Origin: Paenibacillus ginsengarvi
Lineage (GTDB): Bacteria; Bacillota; Bacilli; Paenibacillales; NBRC-103111
Direction: 5' to 3'
DNA: 38,168 nt
Assembly: GCF_003626695.1 (NCBI RefSeq)
Contig: NZ_RBAH01000047.1
Coordinates: forward strand, 1 to 38,168
Shown here: positions 22,052 through 30,811 of the stretch, piece after piece
How the letters are laid out: each line of letters starts with the position of its first letter
Position numbering within the stretch: the stretch's first letter is position 1
Made by a program: the position numbers and the translations under genes
The notes under the pieces: model-generated
Seen by the model: the letters and a program-made list of their open reading frames with translations, nothing else
What the model was told of the DNA's origin: nothing
Databases searched by the model: none

Positions 22052-24156
22052 GTATACACGCGGAAAAAGCGGTTGATATGAAGGATCGACTGCTGCTGAA
22101 AAAAATGCTGGCCTACGCGGTGCCGCACTGGAAAATGATCACGTTGTGCATCGCACTCGCCTTCCTGATCGTAGCTTCCGATCTGGCCCGCCCCTATCTG
22201 ATCAAGGTGGCGATCGACGACCATATCGGCGGGCTGCACAAGCCGATGTACGCCGCAGAGGCGGCGCAAGCCGAGGAACTCAAGCGGTACGGGAAACCGA
22301 TCGTCGTCGGCGACAAGGCTTACGTCCGGGTGGACGCGGACTCGGACGCGGCTGCAACGGGTGCGGAAGGCAGCTCGGTCACAAAAAAACGCATCGTCGA
22401 GGCGGACGGCGTAACGTATTTGGCCGAAGGCTGGCCCGATCCGGCGGAGAAGCCGGAGGTGCGCCAGTCCGCGGCGGGGCCGGAGCTGGTCGCCGGAGAC
22501 CAGACGTTCCGCGCTGTGGCGCTGGACGAAGCGGATGTGCTGAAATTCCGCTCGCACGATACGAGCGGACTGCTTACGCTTGGCCTCTTTTTCCTGGCGG
22601 CCGTGTTCGGGGGAGCGGTGCTGAACTATGTGCAATCCAATCTGCTGCAATATACGGGACAGCATATCATTTACCGCATCCGCAACCAGCTGTTCGAGCA
22701 TTTGAGCAAAATGTCTTCTTCGTTTTTCGACCGCAATCCGGTTGGACGTCTCGTCGTCCGCGTCACTCAGGATACGGAGACGCTCAATCAGCTGTATACG
22801 CAAGTGATCGTCAATCTGGTCAAAGACGTTATCGTGCTGCTCGGCATCCTGATCATCATGATGCAGATGAGCCTCAAGCTGACGGCGCTTATGATTGTGA
22901 TCATCCCTCTGCTGTTCGGCATGACGTTCTGGTACCGCAGCGTCATCCGCGAAGCGCAGCGCAAAGTGCGGCTGCTGCTCGCCAGACTGAACTCGTTTCT
23001 GTCGGAAAATTTGTCCGGCATTCGCATTACGCAGCTGTTCACGCGGGAGGAACGCCAGCTCGAGCAGTTCCGGGAACTTAATAACGAGCATTTCAAGGTC
23101 GGGCTGCGCGGCGTCATCGTCAACTCGATCTTCCAGCCGGCGATCGGCTTCCTAGGCAATATGGCGATTGCGCTGCTCATCTGGTACGGCGGAGCGTCGG
23201 TGCTGGACGGAGCGATTACGTTCGGGATCGTGTACGCGTTCACGCATTACGTACGGCAGTTTTTCAACCCGCTCATGAGTCTCGCCGAGAAGTATAACCA
23301 GATTCAGACGGCGATGGTCGGGGCGGAGCGTATTTTCGAAATGCTGGACGAGAAGCCCGCCATCGTCGACAGCCCTTCTCCGAAAAAGCTGCCGAAGACG
23401 GTGCGGGGCGAAATCGAGTTCGACCATGTATGGTTCGCCTATAACGAAGAAGAATGGGTACTGCGGGACGTTTCGTTCAAAATCGAGCCCGGCCAAACAA
23501 TCGCCTTCGTCGGCGCGACCGGAGCGGGCAAAAGCTCGATCATCTCGCTGATCAACCGGTTTTATGAAATTCAGAAAGGCGCGATCCGGCTCGACGGCAT
23601 CGACATCCGCGACATTCCGCTGGAGCAACTGCGCAAAGCGGTCAGTGTCGTGCAGCAGGACGTGTTTCTGTTCGGCGGGGATATTGCCTCGAATATCCGG
23701 CTGAACGAATCGTCGATCACCGACGAGCAGGTGCAGGAAGCGGCCCGGATGGTGCATATGGACGAATTTATCCGCAAGCAGCCGCTCGGCTTTGCGACTC
23801 CGCTCGGCGAGCGGGGCGTGAACTTGTCGCTCGGTCAGCGGCAGCTGCTGTCGTTTGCGCGGGCGATCGTGTTCCGGCCGCAAATTCTCATTCTTGACGA
23901 GGCGACGTCCAATATCGATACGGAGACGGAGCTAGTCGTGCAGGATGCGCTGCGGACGATCTCCCGAAACCGGACGACGCTGATCGTGGCGCACCGTCTG
24001 TCGACGATTCAGCACGCGGATCAAATAATCGTCATGCACAAAGGCAAAGTGCGCGAGATCGGCAACCATTACCAGCTTCTGGCGCTGAAGGGGTACTACT
24101 ACAAGCTGTTCGAGCTGCAGTACAAGGAACGGCGGCAGATGCCGGACGCGCGGTAG
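22048..24156 (+). CDS. Heterodimeric ABC exporter subunit with catalytic site (YheH/BmrD-like)
   Basis: 702 residues. A long insertion of about 110 residues (62-170) sits between membrane helices 1 and 2, as in YheH/BmrD. ATPase motifs: Walker A GATGAGKSS 489-497, signature LSLGQ 593-597 (variant) and Walker B ILILDE 613-618 with catalytic Glu618. In the dimer this Walker site pairs with the partner's LSGGQ to make the active site. The variant LSLGQ pairs with the partner's Asp511 to make the inactive site. The start overlaps the preceding stop by 4 nt. Substrates are unknown; related pairs export drugs. Confidence 0.94.
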   Translation: MSIHAEKAVDMKDRLLLKKMLAYAVPHWKMITLCIALAFLIVASDLARPYLIKVAIDDHIGGLHKPMYAAEAAQAEELKRYGKPIVVGDKAYVRVDADSDAAATGAEGSSVTKKRIVEADGVTYLAEGWPDPAEKPEVRQSAAGPELVAGDQTFRAVALDEADVLKFRSHDTSGLLTLGLFFLAAVFGGAVLNYVQSNLLQYTGQHIIYRIRNQLFEHLSKMSSSFFDRNPVGRLVVRVTQDTETLNQLYTQVIVNLVKDVIVLLGILIIMMQMSLKLTALMIVIIPLLFGMTFWYRSVIREAQRKVRLLLARLNSFLSENLSGIRITQLFTREERQLEQFRELNNEHFKVGLRGVIVNSIFQPAIGFLGNMAIALLIWYGGASVLDGAITFGIVYAFTHYVRQFFNPLMSLAEKYNQIQTAMVGAERIFEMLDEKPAIVDSPSPKKLPKTVRGEIEFDHVWFAYNEEEWVLRDVSFKIEPGQTIAFVGATGAGKSSIISLINRFYEIQKGAIRLDGIDIRDIPLEQLRKAVSVVQQDVFLFGGDIASNIRLNESSITDEQVQEAARMVHMDEFIRKQPLGFATPLGERGVNLSLGQRQLLSFARAIVFRPQILILDEATSNIDTETELVVQDALRTISRNRTTLIVAHRLSTIQHADQIIVMHKGKVREIGNHYQLLALKGYYYKLFELQYKERRQMPDAR

Positions 24157-24214
24157 GCGGGGATGTGTCGGCGGCTTGCATTTTCACTGAACGTGCGGCG
24201 AAGCTAAATCGGCT

Positions 24215-24598
24215 TCAGTCCGCACTTTCGGCCAAATTGCCGAGATAATAATCCGTAAGCAGCGCGATTTCCGTATCGAATGTGCCCCAGCGCAGCGCAT
24301 ACATCCCGCGTTTTCCTTGATAAGTAAACGCGCGGTTGATGCCGTTCTCATTGCGTTTTTCCGCGAATACTTCAATTCCGCGCTTGCGGAGGTTGTCCGT
24401 CAGCCGCTGCATATCGGAGCGAATGCGGGCGATGGTCCGAACCGCCAGCGCACGGTACGAAGTCAGATTGGGGTTGCTCTCAAATAAAACCAGGTCCGAT
24501 TCGAAAGCGGATAACACAACCGGAAGTACGATGAGATTCCGGAGCAGATGCATATCTTCCTGCGACATGGCGGCGCGTTCGGCCAGATGGACGGACAA
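24215..24598 (-). CDS. Conserved hypothetical protein (127 aa)
   Basis: Starts at TTG 24598 (SVHLAERAAMSQEDMHLLRNL), with a strong GGAGGTG 7 nt upstream; no ATG is suitably placed. The first half is helical (SFESDLVLFESNPNLTSYRALAVRTIARIRSDMQRLTDNLRKRGIEVF-like) and the second half predicts a small beta region (YQGKRGMYALRWGTFDTEIALLTDYYL). There is no signal, membrane segment or Cys motif. I do not recognise the family. It is a single gene convergent with the ABC operon. Confidence 0.7.
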   Translation of the reverse strand: MSVHLAERAAMSQEDMHLLRNLIVLPVVLSAFESDLVLFESNPNLTSYRALAVRTIARIRSDMQRLTDNLRKRGIEVFAEKRNENGINRAFTYQGKRGMYALRWGTFDTEIALLTDYYLGNLAESAD

Positions 24599-24792
24599 TC
24601 GGAAACACCTCCGTTTGGGGAAAATAATATATGGGAACATTTGTTCTTATTATATGAAAAATTATGCAAAAACGCAATATAAAACGATCCCGTTCGATAA
24701 TGGCTACAATCATTTTTTCCCTATGAAACACGGCTGCATGATTTATAATGGGCGGGTGGAAGAGAACCGATTGCAATTACGGAGGATGCGTA

Positions 24793-25239
24793 ATGCCAAA
24801 AGAGATTGTCGCTTATGAGGAAAAGGTTCACGACCGGCTGGTAGAAGTTTGGTATCGGGCTGTGGTCGCGACCCATACGTTTTTGACGGTAGAGGATATC
24901 CGGTTTTACCGCGGTATCGTTCAACAGGAAGCTTTGAACCAAGCTGAAGTTTGGATCGCTCTGGACGAAGCCGGAGAACCGGCTGGGTTTATCGGTCTGG
25001 ACGGAGCGAAGATTGAAATGCTGTTCGTTGACCCGGATCACCACGGACAAGGTATAGGCAGCGGCTTGATCCGCTACGCCGAGAGCCTGAAGGGCGGCCA
25101 TCTCCAGGTTGATGTGAACGAGCAAAATGAGGGAGCGTGCGCGTTCTACAAGCGGTACGGTTTTACGGTAACGGGGCGTTCGGAGCTGGACGGATCGGGA
25201 CGGCCGTTTCCGCTGCTGCATCTTGAGCTTGTCCGGTAA
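24793..25239 (+). CDS. GNAT N-acetyltransferase, YjaB-like
   Basis: 148 residues. Acetyl-CoA motif A is EMLFVDPDHHGQGIGSGLIRYA, followed by VDVNEQNEGACAFYKRYGF and the ending VTGRSELDGSGRPFPLLHLEL, which is very like E. coli YjaB. It would transfer an acetyl group to an amine in the cytoplasm; the substrate is unknown. CGGAGGATGC precedes ATG 24793; an upstream in-frame ATG at 24748 has no ribosome site. Confidence 0.9.
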   Translation: MPKEIVAYEEKVHDRLVEVWYRAVVATHTFLTVEDIRFYRGIVQQEALNQAEVWIALDEAGEPAGFIGLDGAKIEMLFVDPDHHGQGIGSGLIRYAESLKGGHLQVDVNEQNEGACAFYKRYGFTVTGRSELDGSGRPFPLLHLELVR

Positions 25240-25268
25240 GACGAAGCAGCACTCCTCAACCTGTCAAT

Positions 25269-25314
25269 TGAAGAAGCCCGCATTGTCAATTGGGACAATA
25301 CGGGCTTCTTCGCG
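25269..25314. terminator. Bidirectional hairpin between convergent genes
   Basis: Arms of 18 nt, GAAGAAGCCCGCATTGTC and GACAATACGGGCTTCTTC, pair with a single mismatch around a 6-to-10-nt loop. The T-run is imperfect on both sides. Confidence 0.75.
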
Positions 25315-25317
25315 CTA

Positions 25318-26250
25318 TCACCGTTCGCTGCTGCGCACGAAGGACAGTACGATATCGTGCGGATAATCGCCAAAACCGGCGCCGAACAAGTTCAGCCCGC
25401 CCTTGTTCGCGGCGCTCTCGCTGACTTCAAAGCGGACGCGGATCGGCTGAAGGTAATGGAGGCCGAGTTGGTGAATCGTCGTCCCGCTTCCCGGCGCGCC
25501 GTTTATAAAGCTGCCTTCCTTCGTGACCTTCCACTCGGTGAGCGATCCGTACTCGGTTCCGTGGAACCAGCGTTCCGGCGTCAGCTTGCCTTTGCGGTCG
25601 CCGAAGTCGCCCGGGCTTGTCCAGGTGCCGACGTGCAGGTCGTTCATATAAACCGATATGTCGGAAGGCCAGTCCATACGGAAGCTGTGCACTTCCGAGC
25701 AAAGCTCGGCCTTGAGCCGCAGCTCCTCAAGCGGCACGCCGGGCGGGATCGGGTTGGCGAAATAATACTCGACGCTGCCGGCTCCCGAAAACCAAAGCAG
25801 CGATGCCTCTGTTCGCTCCGGCATGTAGAAGACGCGCGGATCGTCGATCGATCCGATCTGCGAGCCGTCCTTGCTTGCCATGCCGCAAGGAGGCTGGACC
25901 CGGCAGCCGGAAAACATGCCGATCGGCATGTGGATGTCCTCCATCCGGTGCAGTCCGTCCCCCGGCTTCACCGGCAGCTCGATCATAATCGACCTGCATG
26001 TAACGGAGCATAGTTTCTCGCGGTTTGCGCCGGGGGTGGAGGCGATCAGCCCGGCCTGCTCCAGCATTTGTACATTGATCGTAATGGTAGGCTGGGCGAC
26101 CCCCAGAGCCTCCGCGAGCTGGCCTACGCTCATCGACCTGTCGCCAAGCGTTTCCAGAATACGAACACGGAGATCGCCGGACAGCGCCTTCGCCACTTCG
26201 GTTATGCGCGTCGCGGGATACCGGACCAGCTCTTGTTTGAATTCGCTCAT
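25318..26250 (-). CDS. ArsR-type regulator fused to a large C-terminal beta-rich domain
   Basis: 310 residues. Residues about 10-80 are an ArsR winged helix (ITEVAKALSGDLRVRILETL, then VGQLAEALGVAQPTITINVQMLEQAGLI). The remaining 220 residues are unlike ordinary ArsR proteins of about 100 residues. They hold four cysteines (LCSVTC, then GCRVQPPC) and a beta-rich region with WKVTKEGSFINGAPG and FGAGFGDYPHDIVLSFV, like a sugar-binding jelly roll. AAGGGAG precedes ATG 26250; the earlier start at 26307 lies in the promoter. It is divergent from the GH2 gene, its likely target. Sensing of a glycoside by the C-terminal domain is an inference. Confidence 0.85.
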   Translation of the reverse strand: MSEFKQELVRYPATRITEVAKALSGDLRVRILETLGDRSMSVGQLAEALGVAQPTITINVQMLEQAGLIASTPGANREKLCSVTCRSIMIELPVKPGDGLHRMEDIHMPIGMFSGCRVQPPCGMASKDGSQIGSIDDPRVFYMPERTEASLLWFSGAGSVEYYFANPIPPGVPLEELRLKAELCSEVHSFRMDWPSDISVYMNDLHVGTWTSPGDFGDRKGKLTPERWFHGTEYGSLTEWKVTKEGSFINGAPGSGTTIHQLGLHYLQPIRVRFEVSESAANKGGLNLFGAGFGDYPHDIVLSFVRSSER

Positions 26251-26284
26251 CGGATTCTCCCTTGTTCGATAGATGTTTAGCACC

Positions 26285-26324
26285 AGTGTACACCCAATTT
26301 TCAACATTGTAAAACAATAATGTT
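26285..26324 (-). promoter_or_regulatory. Regulator promoter with overlapping inverted-repeat operator
   Basis: On the minus strand TTTACA (26313-26308), a 17-nt spacer and TACACT (26290-26285). An inverted repeat, AACATTGT...ACAATAATGTT (26303-26324), covers the -35, the classic position for autorepression by an ArsR-type protein. Confidence 0.6.
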
Positions 26325-26362
26325 TATATAAAAAATAAAATATTATAAATTCGTAATATACA

Positions 26363-26391
26363 TTGAAAAATAATTATACATGAAGTAGAAT
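26363..26391 (+). promoter_or_regulatory. Sigma-A promoter of the GH2 gene
   Basis: TTGAAA (26363-26368), a 17-nt spacer and TAGAAT (26386-26391). The -10 covers the ATG at 26390, which rules that ATG out as the translation start. Confidence 0.65.
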
Positions 26392-26425
26392 GGGGGTGAA
26401 AACGAGGAAAGGTCGTGTTTATCCG

Positions 26426-29176
26426 ATGTTAACTGCTATCCAAACGAACGGCGAGACGCTCGTTCCCCGCCCGGAATATCCGCGGCCCGACTGGGAGAGA
26501 GCGGACTGGCACAGCTTGAACGGGACCTGGTCGTTCCGCTTCGAGCCGGCGGGTACCGAGAAGCTGCCGCACGATCAGGACGAAGCCACTTACGACGAGC
26601 ACATCGTCGTCCCGTTCTCGTGGTCGAGTCCGTTATCCGGCATCGAGCGTAAGGAGAAAGGCGCCGGCTGGTACCGCCGCATCGTGCGTTGGTCGCCTGC
26701 CGAGATCGGCTCCCGGCTGTTTCTGCGCTTCGGGGCGGTCGATTACTCGTGCGAGGTATGGATCAACGACCGCTTTGCCGGGGCGCACACCGGAGGTTAC
26801 GGAGCTTTCGAGTTCGATGTGACCGATCTTTGGCGGCCGGACGGGGATAACGTCATCGTTCTCCGCGCGGAAGATAGCGACGACAGCCGTCAAACCCGGG
26901 GCAAGCAAGGATACGGCGAGCTTCGCGGCATTTGGCAGCCGGTATGGCTGGAAGCCCGGCCGCAAAACTATGTGGCGGCGGCCCGGTTCGTCACCCGCAT
27001 CGACGGGCGCATCGAAGTAACCGCATCGATCCGGGCCCATCAGACCGGCAAGGCGGCGCTCGAATTCGAGTTTGGCGGCGGCGCGGTGCGCCATCTGACC
27101 GAGCTGGAGTTGACGAGCGGCGATAACGAGGTCGCGGTGGTTTTTTCCGTCCATGATCCGAAGCTGTGGAGTCCCGAAAGCCCGTATTTGTATGAAGGAC
27201 ACGTTCGGCTCGCGAGCGCTTGCGGCGTAGATACCGTCGCCACGTACTTCGGCATTCGCGAGATCGGAACGGCGCGGTTCGGGGAGCGGAACTACCGCTG
27301 GATTACGCTGAACGGCAAACCGATCTATTTGAACGGCGCGCTCGATCAGTCGTACAACGCGACCGGCTACTTCACGTATCCGACCGACGCAGATATGCGG
27401 GACGATATTTATTTGATGAAGCGTCTCGGGCTGAACTTTTGCCGCATGCATATCAAGCTGGAGGAGCCGCGCAAGCTGTACTGGGCCGACAAGCTCGGTC
27501 TGATGGTCATGCAGGATATGCCCTGCTTCTGGGGCAACCCGGACGATACGGCGCGGGCGCAGTACGAAGCGGAAGCGAAAGAGATGTTCGAGCGCGACAT
27601 CAACCATCCTTCGATTTTTTCATGGGTCATGTTCAACGAGACTTGGGGGCTCAAGACGGACGATATGGCTTCCGACCGGACTCGGGACTGGATTCCGGCG
27701 AAGCAATATTTGCCGGAGACGCAGAAGTGGGTATTGGACGTATACAGATGGGCGAAGCGGATGGACCCGACCCGGCTCGTGGAAGACAATTCGCCGTGCA
27801 ATTGGGACCATGTCGAGTCCGATCTGAACACGTGGCATTTTTACAAAAACGGCTACGAGGAAGTCAGGAGCCATATTGCCAAAGTCGTAGACGAAACGTA
27901 TCCCGGCTCGCCATTTAACTACTGCGAAGGTTATGTCCAGTCCGACGCTCCGCTGATGAACAGCGAATGCGGCAACGTCTGGGGCATCGAGGGCGGAGCC
28001 GGAGACAGCGACCTCGCCTGGCATTACCGCTACATGATGAACGAGTTCAGGCGTCACGACAAGCTGTGCGGTTTTGTCTTTACCGAGTTCCGCGACGTGA
28101 TCAACGAGTTTAACGGCTACTATCGTCTGAACGGGGAAGACAAACTATTCGGTTACGAATCGTTCGTACCCGGGATGACGCTGGCCGATCTGCATGCCCA
28201 GGATTTTATCGTGATCGACGCTCCCCCGTGCGTTACGGCCGATGCGGGCACCGTCGTCGAGACGAAGCTGCTGCGTTCGAGCTTCTCGGACTGCCACTTC
28301 GGGAAGAAGCTTCGGCTCGACTGGGAGCTGTCATACGACAACCTCGGCACCCGGCACGTTGCGGAGAGGGGGAGCAGGGAGCTTGACTGGGACGGTTACG
28401 GCGTTTCGCCGCTCGCTCCACTATCGGTGAGGCTGCCCGATCAGGACGCCGTTGCTGTGCTCGCGATCCGTCTGCTGACTGAAGGCGGCGAAGTCGTTTC
28501 GCGCAACTTCACGACATTTGACGTGCGCAGCGGCAAGCCGGGAGGCGCTTACGAGGCGTCTGGGCATATTGCAAGCGTACCGGTAAGCGGCTTTACAGCC
28601 CACACGTTCCCGCACCAGTGGAATGCTCTCCGCGGCCATAAAACAAACGGAGGCCCGGAAGGCGAGTTCGAGTTCGAGGTTGCGCTGCCGGATCGGGAGC
28701 AGCTGCCGCTGTTAAACGGCATCGAGATCCTATTCGAAGCGGGCGCCAAGCGGCTTCTGCTGCGCAATACCGAGAAGGGCGAGACTTATGTCAAATCGGA
28801 AATATCGTTCATGCACGGCGCGGATGCGAACACCGAACGCAATCCGAACACGTACTACATGACCGATGAGCAGCGGCACGAATCGCGTGTTCGGGTCCTG
28901 ATCGACGGCGAGGAGATCGGGGCGTTCATTCTTCCCGACGACCCGGCCGACAGCCGGGGCGTGCTCTCTTGGCACTATCAGCAAGCGGCGAACAAACTGG
29001 AGGAGGCCGGATCGTACGGATATTTGTGCAAAACGGCCGTTCCCGGCCGGATCGTCTCCCGGCTGGATGCGAGCCGGAAGCTGAAGCTGACGCTGCGGGC
29101 CGGAGAAGGCGGTCTCGCCCTGTACGGCCGCAATGCAGGACGCTATCCGATCGATCTGCTCTTCCGCTGCGAATAG
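26426..29176 (+). CDS. Glycoside hydrolase family 2 enzyme
   Basis: A 916-residue enzyme with the family order: N-terminal sugar-binding beta domain (about 15-185, with DWERADWHSLNGTWSFRF), an immunoglobulin-like domain, and a TIM barrel from about 290. Acid/base Glu405 is in VMFNETWG and nucleophile Glu514 in MNSECGNVWG. An extra C-terminal beta region of about 300 residues follows. There is no signal peptide, so it acts on imported oligosaccharides; beta-galactosidase, beta-mannosidase or beta-glucuronidase activity are all possible. GGAAAGG at 26405 is about 14 nt before ATG 26426; the ATG at 26390 lies within the -10 box. Divergent from the ArsR-type sensor, its presumed repressor. Confidence 0.9.
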   Translation: MLTAIQTNGETLVPRPEYPRPDWERADWHSLNGTWSFRFEPAGTEKLPHDQDEATYDEHIVVPFSWSSPLSGIERKEKGAGWYRRIVRWSPAEIGSRLFLRFGAVDYSCEVWINDRFAGAHTGGYGAFEFDVTDLWRPDGDNVIVLRAEDSDDSRQTRGKQGYGELRGIWQPVWLEARPQNYVAAARFVTRIDGRIEVTASIRAHQTGKAALEFEFGGGAVRHLTELELTSGDNEVAVVFSVHDPKLWSPESPYLYEGHVRLASACGVDTVATYFGIREIGTARFGERNYRWITLNGKPIYLNGALDQSYNATGYFTYPTDADMRDDIYLMKRLGLNFCRMHIKLEEPRKLYWADKLGLMVMQDMPCFWGNPDDTARAQYEAEAKEMFERDINHPSIFSWVMFNETWGLKTDDMASDRTRDWIPAKQYLPETQKWVLDVYRWAKRMDPTRLVEDNSPCNWDHVESDLNTWHFYKNGYEEVRSHIAKVVDETYPGSPFNYCEGYVQSDAPLMNSECGNVWGIEGGAGDSDLAWHYRYMMNEFRRHDKLCGFVFTEFRDVINEFNGYYRLNGEDKLFGYESFVPGMTLADLHAQDFIVIDAPPCVTADAGTVVETKLLRSSFSDCHFGKKLRLDWELSYDNLGTRHVAERGSRELDWDGYGVSPLAPLSVRLPDQDAVAVLAIRLLTEGGEVVSRNFTTFDVRSGKPGGAYEASGHIASVPVSGFTAHTFPHQWNALRGHKTNGGPEGEFEFEVALPDREQLPLLNGIEILFEAGAKRLLLRNTEKGETYVKSEISFMHGADANTERNPNTYYMTDEQRHESRVRVLIDGEEIGAFILPDDPADSRGVLSWHYQQAANKLEEAGSYGYLCKTAVPGRIVSRLDASRKLKLTLRAGEGGLALYGRNAGRYPIDLLFRCE

Positions 29177-29267
29177 CGGAAGAAGGCGATGGCGACAAGG
29201 CCGCTTTCAGGATTTCACCGGCCTCAAGATTAAACAAGGAAGCGAATAGAAGTATGGCAAGATTGAA

Positions 29268-29310
29268 AAGTCCGTAACGCCGATCAAGCGTTGCGGACTT
29301 ATTTCGGTCT
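29268..29310 (+). terminator. Terminator downstream of the GH2 gene
   Basis: AAGTCCGTAACGC pairs with GCGTTGCGGACTT (one G-T pair), followed by the T-rich ATTTCGGTCTTTTT. Confidence 0.8.
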
Positions 29311-29324
29311 TTTTGAGATGTTAT

Positions 29325-29354
29325 TTTACATACATACTGTATGTATGTTAATAT
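29325..29354 (+). promoter_or_regulatory. TetR operator palindrome inside the VOC/TetR promoter
   Basis: ACATACATA, CTG, TATGTATGT (29328-29348) is a perfect 9-bp inverted repeat. It fills the 18-nt spacer between TTTACA (29325-29330) and TAATAT (29349-29354). A bound TetR dimer would block RNA polymerase. The target gene and its regulator lie directly downstream. Confidence 0.85.
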
Positions 29355-29385
29355 AGGTGTATCCCTTACAGAGGAGAATGCTCAT

Positions 29386-29832
29386 ATGCACATTTCCAGC
29401 TTTTATTCGGTCATTATGACGGAGCAGGTGGCGCCGAGCGCCGAATTTTACCGCCGTTATTTCGGCTTCGAGACCGTATTCGAAACCGACTGGTACGTCA
29501 GTTTGCGCTTGTCCGGGTCCGCCGACACGGCATACGAGCTGGCGCTGCTTCAGCCCGATCATCCGACCGTGCCCGCCGCTTACCGGCGTTCGGTGAACGG
29601 GCTTATTCTCAACTTTGAAGTGGAGGATGTCGACGCGGAATATGACAGGCTGATCCGGGAAGGGCAGCTTCCGCTGTTGCAGGAACTTCGGGACGAGGAG
29701 TTCGGGCAGCGGCATTTCATTACAAGCGATCCGAACGGCGTGCTGATCGATGTTATTACAATCATTCCGCCTTCCGATGCTTATAGCGAGCAGTATAAAG
29801 AGGAGCTGTGGCTCGAGGGCGAGAAAGGCTGA
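29386..29832 (+). CDS. VOC-family (glyoxalase/bleomycin-resistance fold) protein
   Basis: 148 residues with paired beta-alpha-beta modules: YSVIMTEQVAPSAEFYRRYFGF at the start and LNFEVEDVDAEYDRLI, then GQRHFITSDPNGVLIDVI. The family includes metal-dependent dioxygenases, glyoxalases and drug-binding proteins; the metal ligands are not certain here. AGAGGAG precedes ATG 29386. It is the first gene of a two-gene unit with the TetR gene 9 nt downstream, both under the palindromic operator. Detoxification of the TetR ligand is the simplest reading. Confidence 0.85.
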   Translation: MHISSFYSVIMTEQVAPSAEFYRRYFGFETVFETDWYVSLRLSGSADTAYELALLQPDHPTVPAAYRRSVNGLILNFEVEDVDAEYDRLIREGQLPLLQELRDEEFGQRHFITSDPNGVLIDVITIIPPSDAYSEQYKEELWLEGEKG

Positions 29833-29841
29833 TCGGTCGAT

Positions 29842-30429
29842 ATGAGAAGAAGCAAGGAAGAAGCGCTGGCGACGATCGGCCATTTGCTGGAAGTTGCGCG
29901 AAAGCATTTTACCGAACGCGGGTATGCGGACTCGTCGATGGAGGAGATCGTCGCGGAGGCGAATTTGACGCGGGGCGCGCTGTACCATCATTTCGGCAGC
30001 AAAAAGGGCTTGTTTCAAGCTGTTCTCGAATCGGTTCAGGCCGAGATCGGCGAGCGGGTGGAAGCCGAGGCCATCCAAAGCGACGACGCATGGGAGCAGT
30101 TGATTGCGGGCTGCCGCGCCTTTGTCGCTGCGGCTGTCGAGCCGCGGAATCGGCGGATTTTGCTGGTGGACGGTCCGGCCGTGCTCGGCTGGGAAGCTTG
30201 GCGCCGGATGGACGAGGAAAACTCGATGCGCCATTTGCGGGAGCAGCTTGGGCTCATGCAGCTCCAGGGAGTGCTGAAGCCGGTGCCGCTGGACGCCATG
30301 ACCCATTTTTTGTCCGGTGCGTTGAACGAATCTGTGCTATGGATCGCGCAAAGCGAAGATGACGCCCGTCCGTTGGAAGAAACGATGACTGTTATTTCGC
30401 ATTTTATGAAAGGCTTCGCTAACGAATAA
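29842..30429 (+). CDS. TetR/AcrR-family transcriptional repressor
   Basis: 195 residues. The TetR helix-turn-helix is complete: GYADSSMEEIVAEANLTRGALYHHFGSKKGLF at residues about 27-58. The ligand domain follows, with RILLVDGPAVLGWEAWRRMDEENSM. The ATG at 29842 is 9 nt after the VOC stop, with GAAAGG in the VOC 3' end. It is expected to bind the 21-bp palindrome at 29328-29348 and repress its own operon. Confidence 0.93.
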   Translation: MRRSKEEALATIGHLLEVARKHFTERGYADSSMEEIVAEANLTRGALYHHFGSKKGLFQAVLESVQAEIGERVEAEAIQSDDAWEQLIAGCRAFVAAAVEPRNRRILLVDGPAVLGWEAWRRMDEENSMRHLREQLGLMQLQGVLKPVPLDAMTHFLSGALNESVLWIAQSEDDARPLEETMTVISHFMKGFANE

Positions 30430-30466
30430 TATCTGCCGGGCAAGCTCGTCCGGGTAAATGTCACAA

Positions 30467-30491
30467 AGCCTCCCTAAGCGCTAGGGAGGCT
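30467..30491 (+). terminator. Terminator of the VOC/TetR operon
   Basis: AGCCTCCCTA pairs perfectly with TAGGGAGGCT around AGCGC; a T-rich GCTTCCCTTTT follows. Confidence 0.85.
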
Positions 30492-30655
30492 GCTTCCCTT
30501 TTCGGCTAAAAACGCTAATCACATTTCGCAAGGTTCAACTGCCACGGTATCGGCCGCGTACAACCGGGATTATGCGCGACCGCCGCACCTTAGGAATATT
30601 GTTCCTGGATACGGGAAACGTATAACCGAATATCTGCATGGAAATGGGGTGCCGT

Positions 30656-30811
30656 ATGAGTTGGCCATTATGGTTTATGGAAAGAGTCGTCATTTTGTTG
30701 TACGCCAGTCTTGCGTTTCTGGTTATCAAGGTGCGGGGAAAGATGCTTCATTACCGGCCAAAGCATGTTCGGCTTGATCGCGCTGATCTGAAAGCCGAGG
30801 TGATCTTGTGA
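30656..30811 (+). CDS. Short single-pass membrane protein (51 aa)
   Basis: ATG 30656 with GGGG 6 nt upstream, encoding MSWPLWFMERVVILLYASLA then FLVIKVRGKMLHYRPKHVRL and an acidic tail. One hydrophobic helix (about 8-26) is followed by a basic stretch, so the C-terminus is probably cytoplasmic. The stop overlaps the next gene's GTG start (GTGA at 30808-30811), which argues for translational coupling with the gluconate-dehydrogenase-type subunit. A membrane anchor for that protein is a reasonable guess. Confidence 0.65.
   Translation: MSWPLWFMERVVILLYASLAFLVIKVRGKMLHYRPKHVRLDRADLKAEVIL

Noticed and set aside
29386..29832. Calling the VOC protein a specific antibiotic-resistance gene
   Set aside because: The fold is clear, but no residues tie it to bleomycin or fosfomycin.
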